This document shows positions 17,591 to 25,923 of a DNA stretch of 64,000 nt, one piece after another. Below the pieces are notes generated by a model. It worked only from the letters and a program-made list of their open reading frames with translations. It was not told the origin of the DNA and searched no databases. The DNA lies in assembly GCA_964479625.1 (NCBI GenBank), contig CAYZMS010000016.1, positions 37,486 through 101,485 on the forward strand. The letters run 5' to 3'. Each line of letters starts with the position of its first letter. The first letter of the stretch is position 1. The stretch comes from CAYZMS01 sp964479625. Its GTDB lineage: Bacteria; Bacteroidota; Bacteroidia; Chitinophagales; Saprospiraceae. A program made the position numbers and the translations under genes.

Positions 17591-17622
17591 TGTAAACTTC
17601 CCCAAAAATAGGACAGTTTAAA
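17591..17622 (+). repeat. Left inverted repeat of the IS3-family element
   Basis: TGTAAACTT is identical in both ends, followed by a variable stretch and the shared AGGACAG block. Confidence 0.75.
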
Positions 17623-17651
17623 AATGGGAAAAACCATTAAATTGAACTGCC

Positions 17652-17918
17652 ATGAAGAAGAGCAAATTCACTGAAAGTCAAATCATCAAGATTTTCAAAG
17701 AGAACGAAGCGGGCCGCAGTGCGTCGGAGATTTGCCGAGAACACGGCATCAGCCAAGGCACTTTTTACAACTGGCGTAAGAAGTACAGCGGCATGGAGGT
17801 GCAGCAACTAAAGCGGCTCAAGGAGCTGGAAGAAGAGAATAAGCAGCTCAAGCAGATGTTTGCCGATTTGAGCCTTGATCACAAGATTCTAAAAGAGATC
17901 ATCGAAAAAAAGCTTTAA
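17652..17918 (+). CDS. IS3-family transposase OrfA
   Basis: 88 residues. Helix-turn-helix DNA-binding subunit (SASEICREHGISQGTFYNWRKKY) followed by a leucine-zipper helix (LKRLKELEEENKQLKQMFADL). It is intact. It normally yields OrfAB by -1 frameshifting at the A7G run near its end. Alone, OrfA can repress its own promoter. Confidence 0.88.
   Translation: MKKSKFTESQIIKIFKENEAGRSASEICREHGISQGTFYNWRKKYSGMEVQQLKRLKELEEENKQLKQMFADLSLDHKILKEIIEKKL
17905..17912 (+). promoter_or_regulatory. Programmed -1 frameshift site
   Basis: A AAA AAA G run within the last codons of orfA; the orfB frame is -1 relative to orfA, as expected for IS3-family OrfAB production. Confidence 0.7.
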
Positions 17919-17926
17919 AGCCCTGG

Positions 17927-18802
17927 TTGAAGCGACAGTTGGTGGATGAAACGGTGCAGGAGCACGAGATCAGCATCAACAGGGCTGGTAAGCTTGTCCA
18001 TTTGAGTCGTTCGGTGTATTACTATCAACCGCAGCCCAAAGAGGATGAGATGGTCGTTGAACAACTGGGCCAACTAAGTGAACGGCATCCAACACAAGGT
18101 TTTTGGAAGCTTTTCCACCGCATGCGTCTGGAAGGCTGCCAATGGAACCACAAGCGAGTTCATCGGATCTATTGTCAAATGGGGTTGAACATCCGGCGCA
18201 AGAAAAAACGCCGGCTGCCAACCCGAGTGAAAGAACCCTTGGAAATACCGCAAAGGATCAATCACACCTGGTCTATGGACTTCATGAGTGATAGTCTAGC
18301 CAGTGGTCGTAAGTTCCGGATTTTAAATGTCATGGACGACTTCAACCGGGAAGCGCTGGCCATTTAAGTGGCCATCTCCATGCCTTCTCATCGAGTTACG
18401 AGAGTACTGGAAAGGATTTTATACTTCCGCGAAAAACCGAAGCGGATCCGGGTGGACAATGGTCCGGAGTTTCTGGTAGCCGATACGGTCAAATGGTGTG
18501 AGGAAAGAAACATTGAACTTCAATACATCCAGCCGGGAAAACCTGCCCAGAATGCATTTGTATAGCGCTTCAACGGGAGCTACCGAAAAGATATCCTGGA
18601 CGCCTATTGGTTCGATAATCTCGGACAAGTAAGGATCCTCTCTAAGGAGTGAATGGAGGATTACAACCATTACCACCCCCATGATTCTTTGGGGAATATC
18701 AGCCCGGTAGCCTATGCTGTCCAGGCCGGCCAAGCTGAGGAGGCTCGCCTCCTCAGCTTGAACCAAAGTGCTTTAGAAAATTCTGTTTATAATCTGTCCT
18801 AA
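17927..18802 (+). pseudogene. IS3-family transposase OrfB, three nonsense codons
   Basis: One frame of 291 codons encodes an rve-type integrase core, but it holds TAA at 18365, TAG at 18563 and TGA at 18650. The first DDE residue is in WSMDFMSD, the second in VDNGPEF; the third, the Glu expected in AFVERFNGSYR, is exactly the TAG codon at 18563 (GAG to TAG). The TAA likely replaced a Glu codon and the TGA a Trp codon (SKEWMEDYN). The C-terminal part remains recognisable. The element cannot transpose on its own. Confidence 0.85.
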
Positions 18803-18818
18803 ACAAGGTAAGTTTACA
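18780..18818 (-). repeat. Right inverted repeat of the IS3-family element
   Basis: Reads TGTAAACTTACC... on the minus strand, matching the left end at the first nine bases and in the AGGACAG block. Confidence 0.72.
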
Positions 18819-18871
18819 ATAAACAAAATCCGGTTCCTGGAGTTTTATAGCCTTTTACCAACGGATACAAG

Positions 18872-21232
18872 ATGAATAACCGCTCTTTTATATTGTGGAG
18901 CTTGCTATCGATGACCACTCTAGTTCAGGCCCAGAACGGAAACCTATCCGGCCTAGTTACCGATAGGGTTACCGGGGAGCCGCTGATCGGAGCGACCATT
19001 CGCCTGGAAGGGACGACATTGGGAACGGCCACCGATTTTGAGGGCCGCTATATGATCACCAATATTCCACCAAAAACCTACAATATTACCGCTTCCTTTG
19101 TCGGTTACCAGTCCGTTACGCAGTTCAACCTGGTCATCCGGTCGGCGGGAAATATAGACGTCAATTTCGAATTGGAAGAAAATACCACCATCCTTGGCGA
19201 AGTAGTGGTGAAGCCCAACCCTTTCGAAAAGGAGAGCAATACCCCGCTTTCGATCCAAAAGCTGAGCCAGGAAGAGATTGCCGCCTATCCCGGTGGGAAT
19301 AACGATATTGCCAAGGTCGTGCAGTCGCTGCCGGGGGTGTCGGGCTCTGTGGGTGGTTTCCGGAACGATGTCATCATTCGGGGAGGGGCGCCCAACGAAA
19401 ATGTCTACTTTCTGGACGATATTGAGATCCCCAATATCAATCACTTTGCCACACAAGGAAGCGCCGGCGGACCGGTTGGTTTGCTGAATGTTTCCTTTTT
19501 CGAAAATGTTACGCTTTCTGCCAGTGCCTTTGGTGCCCAATACGACAATGTCCTTTCCGGTGTTCTTCAATTCGACCAACGCAATGGAAATGCCCGGGAA
19601 TTTGCTGGCAACCTGAGGGTCAGTTCCAGTGAAGCTGCCCTAACCCTGGAAGGTCCCCTTTTCAAAGGAGAACAGGAGACTGCCAAAACCACTTACCTCG
19701 TCTCTGCCCGGCGGTCTTATCTGCAATTGTTATTCGACCTCATTGGACTTCCCTTTCTGCCTGATTACTGGGACTATCAATACAAGATCAACCACCAGAT
19801 TGACGATTACAACGAAATTTATATTACCGGAGTGGGTTCGATAGACGACTTTGCCGTCAATGAACTCGATGAATTCGATCCCGAACAACAAGCCCAGCAA
19901 GACCAGGTCCCCGTGATCAACCAACGAACCAATGCCATCGGCATTAGCTGGAAACGCCGATTTAAGGACAATACCGGTTACCTGCGGGCCACCCTTAGCA
20001 ATAATTTTCTCCTCAACGAATTCGAACAGTACGAGGATAATGTGGCGCAAACCGGCCTCTTTTTTAGCAATGATTCCCGCGAGGAGGAAACCCGTTTGCG
20101 ATTGACCGTCAACAAACTGACCGGCCAATGGAGCAACAGTTTTGGTTTGGTGGGCATACGGGCTTCGTACCAGAACAATACGGAGGATCTGGTGAATGAT
20201 ATCCGGTTCAACTCGAACCTGGCGTTTTACCGCTATGGGCTTTTTGCTCAGACTTCCCGGCGATTGCTGGACGATCGCCTGGGTTTAAGCCTCGGCCTTC
20301 GGATGGATGGCAACTCTTTCACCGAAGGGGGCAATGACCTCCTGGCGACCCTGAGCCCGCGTCTGGCCCTGTCCTATCGCCTGACCCCCGCTGGCGACTG
20401 GACTCTTAATGGCTCCATCGGGCGTTATTATAAAATTTTGCCTTACACTACTTTGGGCTTCCAGGACAACGACGGTTGCTTTGTCAACGAAGGGGGTTCC
20501 TACATCAAAAGCGATCACGCGGTGCTGGGCTTGGAATATTTACTGAGCCCTGCCGCTCGGCTCACCGTGGAAGGGTTCTACAAGCGCTACGACGATTATC
20601 CGGTTTCTGTGCTAGACAGTGTTTCCCTCGCCAATAAGGGCGGCGACTTCGAAGTCTTAGGCAGTGAAGCTATTGAAAGCGCAGGGGAAGGCCGAACTTA
20701 TGGGATCGAACTTTTATTCCAGCAAAAATTCACCGGTCGTTTCTACGCCATTGCTGCCCTCACCTTTTACGCCAGTGAATTTACCGGTTTCGAAGGGGAA
20801 TTCAAACCGGCGGTATGGGACAACCAGGTACTCGTTTCCCTGCTGGGCGGTTACAAATTCGGCAACAACTGGGAGATTAGCGGCCGCTATCGTTTACTGG
20901 GCCCTGCCCCTTTTGCCCCTGTTGACCAGGAAGCCACCCTGGTCAATTACCCGGCTGTTGTTCTCGACTATTCCAGCCTGGGCGAAGAACGCCTAGATGC
21001 GTTCAACCAGCTCGATATCCGGGTCGATAAAAAATGGAGTTTTCCAAACTTTAGCCTCGACCTATTCCTGGACGTACAGAACGTATTGGCGCAGGCCGCC
21101 CCCGAGCCCCCAGCCTACGGGCTTGATCGGGATGAGAATGGGGAGGTCATCCAGCCGGAGCAATTGGTGCAGGTGAACAGCATGATCGAAGGAGAGATCC
21201 TGCCTTCCATTGGGATTGTGGTGAATTTCTAG
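18872..21232 (+). CDS. TonB-dependent outer-membrane receptor with carboxypeptidase-like N-terminal domain
   Basis: 786 residues. Signal peptide (SFILWSLLSMTTLVQAQ), then a CarboxypepD_reg-like domain (residues ~24-105: GLVTDRVTGEPLIGATIRLEGT...GTATDFEGRYMI), a plug (LPGVSGSVGGFRNDVIIRGGAPNENVYFLDDIEIPNINHF) and a 22-strand-type barrel to the C-terminus ending IGIVVNF. No SusD partner follows, so it is not a classical polysaccharide locus; substrate could be a siderophore, vitamin, peptide or glycan. The IS3 remnant ends 53 nt upstream and may have displaced or supplied the promoter. Confidence 0.9.
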   Translation: MNNRSFILWSLLSMTTLVQAQNGNLSGLVTDRVTGEPLIGATIRLEGTTLGTATDFEGRYMITNIPPKTYNITASFVGYQSVTQFNLVIRSAGNIDVNFELEENTTILGEVVVKPNPFEKESNTPLSIQKLSQEEIAAYPGGNNDIAKVVQSLPGVSGSVGGFRNDVIIRGGAPNENVYFLDDIEIPNINHFATQGSAGGPVGLLNVSFFENVTLSASAFGAQYDNVLSGVLQFDQRNGNAREFAGNLRVSSSEAALTLEGPLFKGEQETAKTTYLVSARRSYLQLLFDLIGLPFLPDYWDYQYKINHQIDDYNEIYITGVGSIDDFAVNELDEFDPEQQAQQDQVPVINQRTNAIGISWKRRFKDNTGYLRATLSNNFLLNEFEQYEDNVAQTGLFFSNDSREEETRLRLTVNKLTGQWSNSFGLVGIRASYQNNTEDLVNDIRFNSNLAFYRYGLFAQTSRRLLDDRLGLSLGLRMDGNSFTEGGNDLLATLSPRLALSYRLTPAGDWTLNGSIGRYYKILPYTTLGFQDNDGCFVNEGGSYIKSDHAVLGLEYLLSPAARLTVEGFYKRYDDYPVSVLDSVSLANKGGDFEVLGSEAIESAGEGRTYGIELLFQQKFTGRFYAIAALTFYASEFTGFEGEFKPAVWDNQVLVSLLGGYKFGNNWEISGRYRLLGPAPFAPVDQEATLVNYPAVVLDYSSLGEERLDAFNQLDIRVDKKWSFPNFSLDLFLDVQNVLAQAAPEPPAYGLDRDENGEVIQPEQLVQVNSMIEGEILPSIGIVVNF

Positions 21233-21349
21233 GAAAAATTCCGGAACACTAGATACGCCGCCGCACCAATTACCATCAAGGCCTCCGGTCTGTGGGTTAT
21301 ATCTGCTTTAAAAATTGGGTGGTATCTCCCCCAACCCCTTAACGCTTCA

Positions 21350-23212
21350 TCAAAGGTCGGCCAGGTTCTTGACGAAGCCGTTGACTCCCTGGGCCTCCAT
21401 GCGATCATGCAGCTGTCGGGCGTCCTGTATCTTCTTGAAGGCCCCGACGATGATCTTGTAAAGGGTAGCTGCTCCTGAACCGGAGGTGTGGACATAGACC
21501 GGATGTCCGAATTGACGTTTAAAGCGGTTGGCCAGGTCCATTACATTGTCGAAACTGGAGAAAGCACCTGCCTGTACCCCCCAGCCGCTGCGGGGTTTTT
21601 CGGTAACATCCACCTGAAACAGTCCGCCGGAACTGCTACTGCCGGTTCCCACTCCAGTGGAGGGGCTGCTGCTGTGCTTTCGGCGCAGGGCTTCCGCAAC
21701 CGCCCGGTCGGCATTGACACGCCCAAAGCCGTATCTTCGGGAATGCCCATTGAAGTATTCGGCAGGTTGGCCGATCTTGTCGGCGGTCTGTTGCAGTATT
21801 TCCTTCACTTCCCTCGCGGAAAGCGCGGGATTAGCTGAAAGCAGGAGGGCGCACACGCCGGCTACAATAGGAGTCGCTCCGGAAGTGCCCCCGAAATGCA
21901 TATAATTGTTGCCCCGGTTCCGGCCATCTACCCAATATTTGAATTCGCCCTGCTGCCGGTGGTCTCCTGGATCCCACCAGGCGCGGGCTGCAATGAGGGG
22001 CCAGTGACCATTGGATGGAGCACAAACATCAACTTCCATCCCTTCGTTGGAGTAGGCGGCATGCTGGTCAAGACTGGTAGACGCCGCCACACCGATCACA
22101 TCCGGGTGGGCCGCATAAAAATTCACCTGATTCTGGCCATCGTTACCCACTGCGTACAAAATTATACAGCCCTTCCCATTCCGCCCCTGACGGGCAGCCC
22201 TGGCAATGGCACTTTCCTTGACGCTGTTCAGTCGGTTGATGGGGTCGATCGACCCCCAACTGCAACTAATTATATCCGCACCATTGTTGATACAATAATC
22301 GAACATCAACTCGGTATCCCTGCTGGCAAAGGATGTTCCGCTGATGGGCATAAACCGGGCATTGGGAGCTACACCGACCATGCCATTTCCATTTTGCCCG
22401 GCAAGAGCCAGACTGGCAACCGGAGTTCCGTGTACATATCGGCCGTCCCCCTGGACCACCTGATTGGAATTATTCCAGATATCGAAAGGTCGGAAGACCT
22501 TTGACCTCAGGTCGGGATGGGTTAGGTCAAAGCCGTTGTCAATGACCGCTATGGTCACTGAAGCAGAGCCAAAATCCCCCAGCCGGTTCCAGGCATCCAC
22601 CACTTTGGCGTCAGCCCCGGGCTGCATCCTTACGGAGGCATCAGGAACGAAACCGAAATTGCGCAAACTCCATTGCTGGTTCATTAGGTGGTCTGTCGGA
22701 CTGGCTACGTCATAGTTATCCAGGAAGGTATCAAAGTCGGGCTCCGCCAGGCGCACCATGGAAATAGCAGTAAGCGCCTGGGCGATTTTGATAGGATTGG
22801 GCGATTGCGCTGTTACCCGGACTACGATTTCGGTATCTGACCTTCGACCTATCAATTCCAGTGCAAATTCATCCATCACTACCGATTGCTCCTCTTTGCT
22901 CACACCCGGTTCGAAATAGAGGTATAGGTCTCCGGTAGGGACTATAGGCCGGTCGGAGCCTTCCGCATAATAGGCGTGGGTGCCTACCTTCACTTCCTGC
23001 CTGGCCCGGATCTCATCCAGGCGTTCGTCCAGCCTTCCTCCATCCTCCAGTTCTACCAACTGGAAACCTCCCAGGTAAGGACACCATTCTTTGCTTAGGA
23101 AATCGAGCTTTTCTCCCTTCAGCCCTTCTCGCAGCCGTATACCCGCCAGTTTTTTGCTTTTCCGCAGGCGTAGGGGCCCCTTTTCGGTTTGTATGTGATA
23201 GGTTTTACTCAT
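21350..23212 (-). CDS. Subtilisin-like (S8) protease with C-terminal SPOR domain
   Basis: 620 residues from the ATG at 23212. An N-terminal region (1-165) resembles a propeptide/inhibitor-like segment; the S8 core follows with Asp225 (VIDNGFDLTHPDL), His261 (HGTPVASLA), the oxyanion Asn357 (AVGNDG) and Ser444 (GGTSGATPIVAG). After a Ser/Gly linker (~518-535) a SPOR domain (GWGVQAGAFSSFDNVMDLA...) ends the protein. SPOR domains bind peptidoglycan stripped of stem peptides. There is no recognisable signal peptide, which conflicts with a wall-binding role. It converges with the TonB receptor gene. Confidence 0.9.
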   Translation of the reverse strand: MSKTYHIQTEKGPLRLRKSKKLAGIRLREGLKGEKLDFLSKEWCPYLGGFQLVELEDGGRLDERLDEIRARQEVKVGTHAYYAEGSDRPIVPTGDLYLYFEPGVSKEEQSVVMDEFALELIGRRSDTEIVVRVTAQSPNPIKIAQALTAISMVRLAEPDFDTFLDNYDVASPTDHLMNQQWSLRNFGFVPDASVRMQPGADAKVVDAWNRLGDFGSASVTIAVIDNGFDLTHPDLRSKVFRPFDIWNNSNQVVQGDGRYVHGTPVASLALAGQNGNGMVGVAPNARFMPISGTSFASRDTELMFDYCINNGADIISCSWGSIDPINRLNSVKESAIARAARQGRNGKGCIILYAVGNDGQNQVNFYAAHPDVIGVAASTSLDQHAAYSNEGMEVDVCAPSNGHWPLIAARAWWDPGDHRQQGEFKYWVDGRNRGNNYMHFGGTSGATPIVAGVCALLLSANPALSAREVKEILQQTADKIGQPAEYFNGHSRRYGFGRVNADRAVAEALRRKHSSSPSTGVGTGSSSSGGLFQVDVTEKPRSGWGVQAGAFSSFDNVMDLANRFKRQFGHPVYVHTSGSGAATLYKIIVGAFKKIQDARQLHDRMEAQGVNGFVKNLADL

Positions 23213-23321
23213 ATGCAAAGGTGTTGAAAAGTACAAGATAGGAAAAGAATGGGTTTTGGGGATGATGCTCTTTCAAAACAACAAATTCTCCATTAATATC
23301 CACTGATCCATGGTTTCCTTT

Positions 23322-23362
23322 AAATAAAAAAGGGCTGCTTCCCTTTGCGGAAGCAGCCCTTT
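23322..23362 (-). terminator. Rho-independent terminator of the ECF sigma gene
   Basis: 14-bp stem (aaagggctgcttcc at 23329-23342, ggaagcagccctttg from 23349) with a 6-nt loop; on the minus strand followed by TTTTATTTAA. It lies 20 nt past the sigma factor stop. Confidence 0.8.
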
Positions 23363-23381
23363 GCTTAAATGAGTATGCTTG

Positions 23382-23906
23382 TTAAGCCCGTTCCTTGTGC
23401 AGGCTGTGATACATTTTCTGCAACTTTTTCCTGGCGAAAAATATACGGCTTTTGATCGTTCCGAGGGGGGATTCCAGCTCTTCCGCGATCTCTTCATATT
23501 TGTAGCCTTCGTAGGCCATCATGAAGGGGCGCTTGAAGTCGTCCGGTAATTTTTCTACCAGGCCGTGAAGTTCTCCAAATTCGACATTCGACTCGCCGTC
23601 GTTAACCACGGTCTTATCGCCGGAATTCAGGTAGTAATTGTTCGGAGTTTGGTCGATGATCATGTTGCGCCTCACCTTCTTTCGATAATTATTGATGAAG
23701 ATGTTTCGCATGATGGTCACCGCCCAGGCCTTAAAATTGGTGCCCTGTTTATATTTGTCCGCATTGGTAATGATACGAACGGCGGTGTCTTGATACAGGT
23801 CTTCCGCATCCGAGGTGTTTCCCGTTAATTTCAGCGAGAAAGCACGCAACGAGCTACTAACCCCTTCCAGTTGCTCCTCGATTTGATTTTGTATTGTGTA
23901 GACCAT
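23382..23906 (-). CDS. ECF-type RNA polymerase sigma factor
   Basis: 174 residues. Sigma region 2 is TGNTSDAEDLYQDTAVRIITNADKY...FKAWAVTIMRNIFINNYRK; region 4 is LPDDFKRPFMMAYEGYKYEEIAEELESPLGTIKSRIFFARKKLQ, a helix-turn-helix for -35 recognition. No anti-sigma gene is adjacent, which is common in this Bacteroidota ECF class. In Porphyromonas an ECF factor (SigP) works with PorX on T9SS genes; porX is also in this window, but orthology cannot be judged from sequence alone. Has a good promoter of its own and a strong terminator, so monocistronic. Confidence 0.92.
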   Translation of the reverse strand: MVYTIQNQIEEQLEGVSSSLRAFSLKLTGNTSDAEDLYQDTAVRIITNADKYKQGTNFKAWAVTIMRNIFINNYRKKVRRNMIIDQTPNNYYLNSGDKTVVNDGESNVEFGELHGLVEKLPDDFKRPFMMAYEGYKYEEIAEELESPLGTIKSRIFFARKKLQKMYHSLHKERA

Positions 23907-24254
23907 AAAGTGGGTGATTTTATTGCTGACTAAAACAAGGTCGCTTTAAAGTCCGCAACCGTTGCATGGGTCTTGTAATTCTTTTTTACAAAAATAAGTG
24001 TTTAGACATCTAAATGCAAATAATATTAGCATCCCAGGCCGGTATTCGTCCAAACTGTAACGGTATTGACAGTTTTGTGACCTGGGTCACAAAATCAGTT
24101 AATTTTCTTAACGCCCTTAAACTCAAACCCCGCCCATTTGTATATTAAAATACAGGCTTGATCGAATTTTAAAGAAATCCGCTACCGGATACTTTTTTAA
24201 CAACCACTTATTTGAAAGAACCACTACTTGCTGAAGCGGGAATAGTGCATTGAA
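23907..24254. other. Intergenic region between divergent ECF sigma and XRE regulator genes
   Basis: 348 nt without a gene. It holds the promoter of the ECF gene; the half next to the XRE gene is AT-rich (tttgtatattaaaatac, tacttttttaac) and probably holds that gene's promoter, though I see no exact TAnnTTTG there. Confidence 0.6.
23989..24020 (-). promoter_or_regulatory. Bacteroidota-type promoter of the ECF sigma gene
   Basis: Minus strand TTTG (24017-24020), 20-nt spacer, TATTTTTG (23989-23996): matches TTTG / TAnnTTTG of the primary sigma factor. Predicted transcript starts about 75 nt before the ATG. Confidence 0.6.
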
Positions 24255-24791
24255 ATGAGCAGGATTATGGACCGTACAGAAAAGGCATTGCCGCCTACTT
24301 CCTATCTACATCAGAATATTCGAATATTGCGCAGGCGACTGGGTTTCAGCCAGGAAGAACTAGCCCGCCGGATAGGTTTAAACCGCGGGAACATTGCTTC
24401 TTACGAGAACGGATCAGCCGAACCGCGCATATGTAATTTAATAAAGTTATCCAACTTATTCACCGTAAGTTTGTCCGATCTTACGGGGGCTGACCTGAGT
24501 TGCGAGGATCGACTCCAACTGGCGCTTAGTCCTGAACCAAAGGTGCCTTCCGACACGCCCTACCAGACTTCTTTCGAAGAGCTCATCCAGCAGGCGGAAG
24601 AACTGGCTACCGTAATGAAAAGCCTGCATGCCTGCGGTTGTTACAAAATGCGCAACCTCCATGGGGAAGTTCCAAAAGATATTCAAATGGTGTTTATGCA
24701 TTTCGAAGAGCTATTTGCCACCGGCCAAAAGCTTTATGAACAACATCTTGACCTTCTTAGAGCTATCGCCAACTGGCACGATCAGCATTAA
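24255..24791 (+). CDS. XRE-family transcriptional regulator
   Basis: 178 residues. The HTH is at ~18-72 (LHQNIRILRRRLGFSQEELARRIGLNRGNIASYENGSAEPR...). The rest (80-178) is helical and possibly for oligomerisation or signal sensing; it includes a CGC motif (HACGCYKM). The start may be the second Met (24267). It reads divergently from the ECF sigma gene. No nearby toxin gene suggests an antitoxin role. Target unknown. Confidence 0.85.
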   Translation: MSRIMDRTEKALPPTSYLHQNIRILRRRLGFSQEELARRIGLNRGNIASYENGSAEPRICNLIKLSNLFTVSLSDLTGADLSCEDRLQLALSPEPKVPSDTPYQTSFEELIQQAEELATVMKSLHACGCYKMRNLHGEVPKDIQMVFMHFEELFATGQKLYEQHLDLLRAIANWHDQH

Positions 24792-24898
24792 GTGTGAACG
24801 ACCACTGCCCTAATTCCCTGCAACTGAATTCCCTACTTGCGTTTTGCTACAGTCCCTGCTTCCTTACTCTTTTAGCAGAGGAATTGCCGATTTGGTCT

Positions 24899-24906
24899 TA
24901 CCTTTG
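24899..24906 (+). promoter_or_regulatory. Putative -7 element before the thioredoxin-SPOR gene
   Basis: TACCTTTG is an exact TAnnTTTG match 20 nt before the ATG at 24927. No convincing -33 TTG at 19-22 nt spacing. Confidence 0.45.
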
Positions 24907-24926
24907 GAGACAAACCACTAAAAAGA

Positions 24927-25766
24927 ATGCGTTATCAGACCCCGATATTTCTGCAAGTCCTTTTTTGGGCTGCCTGTTGCCCCCTTTTGCTGCCTGCCCA
25001 ATCCAAAGAGAGTTTTCTTACCCAAAGCACCGTAGAAAAAGCTCAGCAAATTGCCGCGAAAGAACAGAAACTGATCTATGCTCATTTTACAGCCGACTGG
25101 TGTATGCCCTGCCGTTGGATGGAAGAGAACACCTATTCCGATTCCCGGATCAGGCATTATTTATCGCAGCACTACTATCCCATTCAGGTCAATATTGAAG
25201 ACCTGGAAGGGTATAATGACAAGGTCGCCTATGGGATCGAAATGCTACCCACCGTCCTGCTTTTTGATGCAGGTGGGAAACAAGTTGCACGATTTGAGGA
25301 ATCCCTTTCCGCCAAGCGCTTGCTGGAGATCCTTCGACAATACAATATCCCCGCTAATCGATATGCGGGAGCGATCAGCGGCCCGGTAGGCCCCGATCTG
25401 CCCACTCCTCAGGCTGGCACCGGCCACCTGGACCGGCCCCCACTGGGCAGTACGGCAAGCCAGCCGACAGATCCTGCATCCGATTGGGAAAGGCCTTATA
25501 CAGAAGCCGTTCTACCTTCCCCAACCAATTCGGTTTTTTACTCCATACAGGTAGGGGCCTTTTCGAATTATGAAAATGTCATTCCCTTTGTCCGCAAACT
25601 GGAAAGTCAAATAAAGGAACAGGTGCAGATCGAATCCGGTGACGAAACCAAAGGCCCGCGATTTAAGATCTTAGTAGGGCGTTTTGACAGTCGGGCAAGG
25701 GCTCAGCAGTACTTGAATGACCTAAGCAGTAAGGGGATTAGTGGCTACGTTCGGGAAGTCCGGTAA
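24927..25766 (+). CDS. Secreted thioredoxin-fold protein with C-terminal SPOR domain
   Basis: 279 residues. Signal peptide (IFLQVLFWAACCPLLLPAQ), thioredoxin domain ~30-145 with active site WCMPC (Cys59, Cys62) and the cis-Pro region EMLPTVLLFD, a Pro/Gly linker (~150-195), and a SPOR domain ~205-279 (FYSIQVGAFSNYENVIPFVRKL...RFKILVGRF). It resembles DsbD-gamma/DUF255-type periplasmic thioredoxins. The SPOR part would tether the reductase to denuded peptidoglycan, an inference. Two DsbD-type genes that could supply electrons are at 42-45 kb. Confidence 0.87.
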   Translation: MRYQTPIFLQVLFWAACCPLLLPAQSKESFLTQSTVEKAQQIAAKEQKLIYAHFTADWCMPCRWMEENTYSDSRIRHYLSQHYYPIQVNIEDLEGYNDKVAYGIEMLPTVLLFDAGGKQVARFEESLSAKRLLEILRQYNIPANRYAGAISGPVGPDLPTPQAGTGHLDRPPLGSTASQPTDPASDWERPYTEAVLPSPTNSVFYSIQVGAFSNYENVIPFVRKLESQIKEQVQIESGDETKGPRFKILVGRFDSRARAQQYLNDLSSKGISGYVREVR

Positions 25767-25885
25767 ACAGGAAAGTTAGCATTACATTTACCCCGCAATA
25801 ATTGCAGTAGGTCATCGTTTTGTTCGATGTAAATACCTAATGAAAAATGAGTGGCGAAAGCGGTTAACAACCGGGAACTCGTCCC

Positions 25886-25893
25886 TACTTTTG
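25886..25893 (+). promoter_or_regulatory. Putative -7 element of the SprB-repeat gene
   Basis: TACTTTTG matches TAnnTTTG, 30 nt before the ATG at 25924. This also argues against the longer frame starting at 25840, which would begin upstream of this promoter. Confidence 0.5.
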
Positions 25894-25923
25894 CTACACC
25901 ACTTCTTTTCAAGTATAAATTCC

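Larger units (their letters stand above)
17591..18818 (+). mobile_element. IS3-family insertion sequence, inactive copy
   Basis: 1228 bp bounded by imperfect inverted repeats: left end TGTAAACTTCCCC...AGGACAGTTTA from 17591, right end reading inward TGTAAACTTACC...AGGACAGATTA from 18818. Ends are TG...CA as usual for IS3. It carries orfA and an orfB with three in-frame stops. Flanking bases (atg left, ata right) do not give a clean target duplication, which fits an old insertion. The right end is 53 nt from the start codon of the TonB-dependent receptor. Confidence 0.85.

Noticed and set aside
17588..18821. 3-bp target-site duplication of the IS3 element
   Set aside because: Left flank atg and right flank ata do not match; may be a mutated duplication but cannot be claimed.
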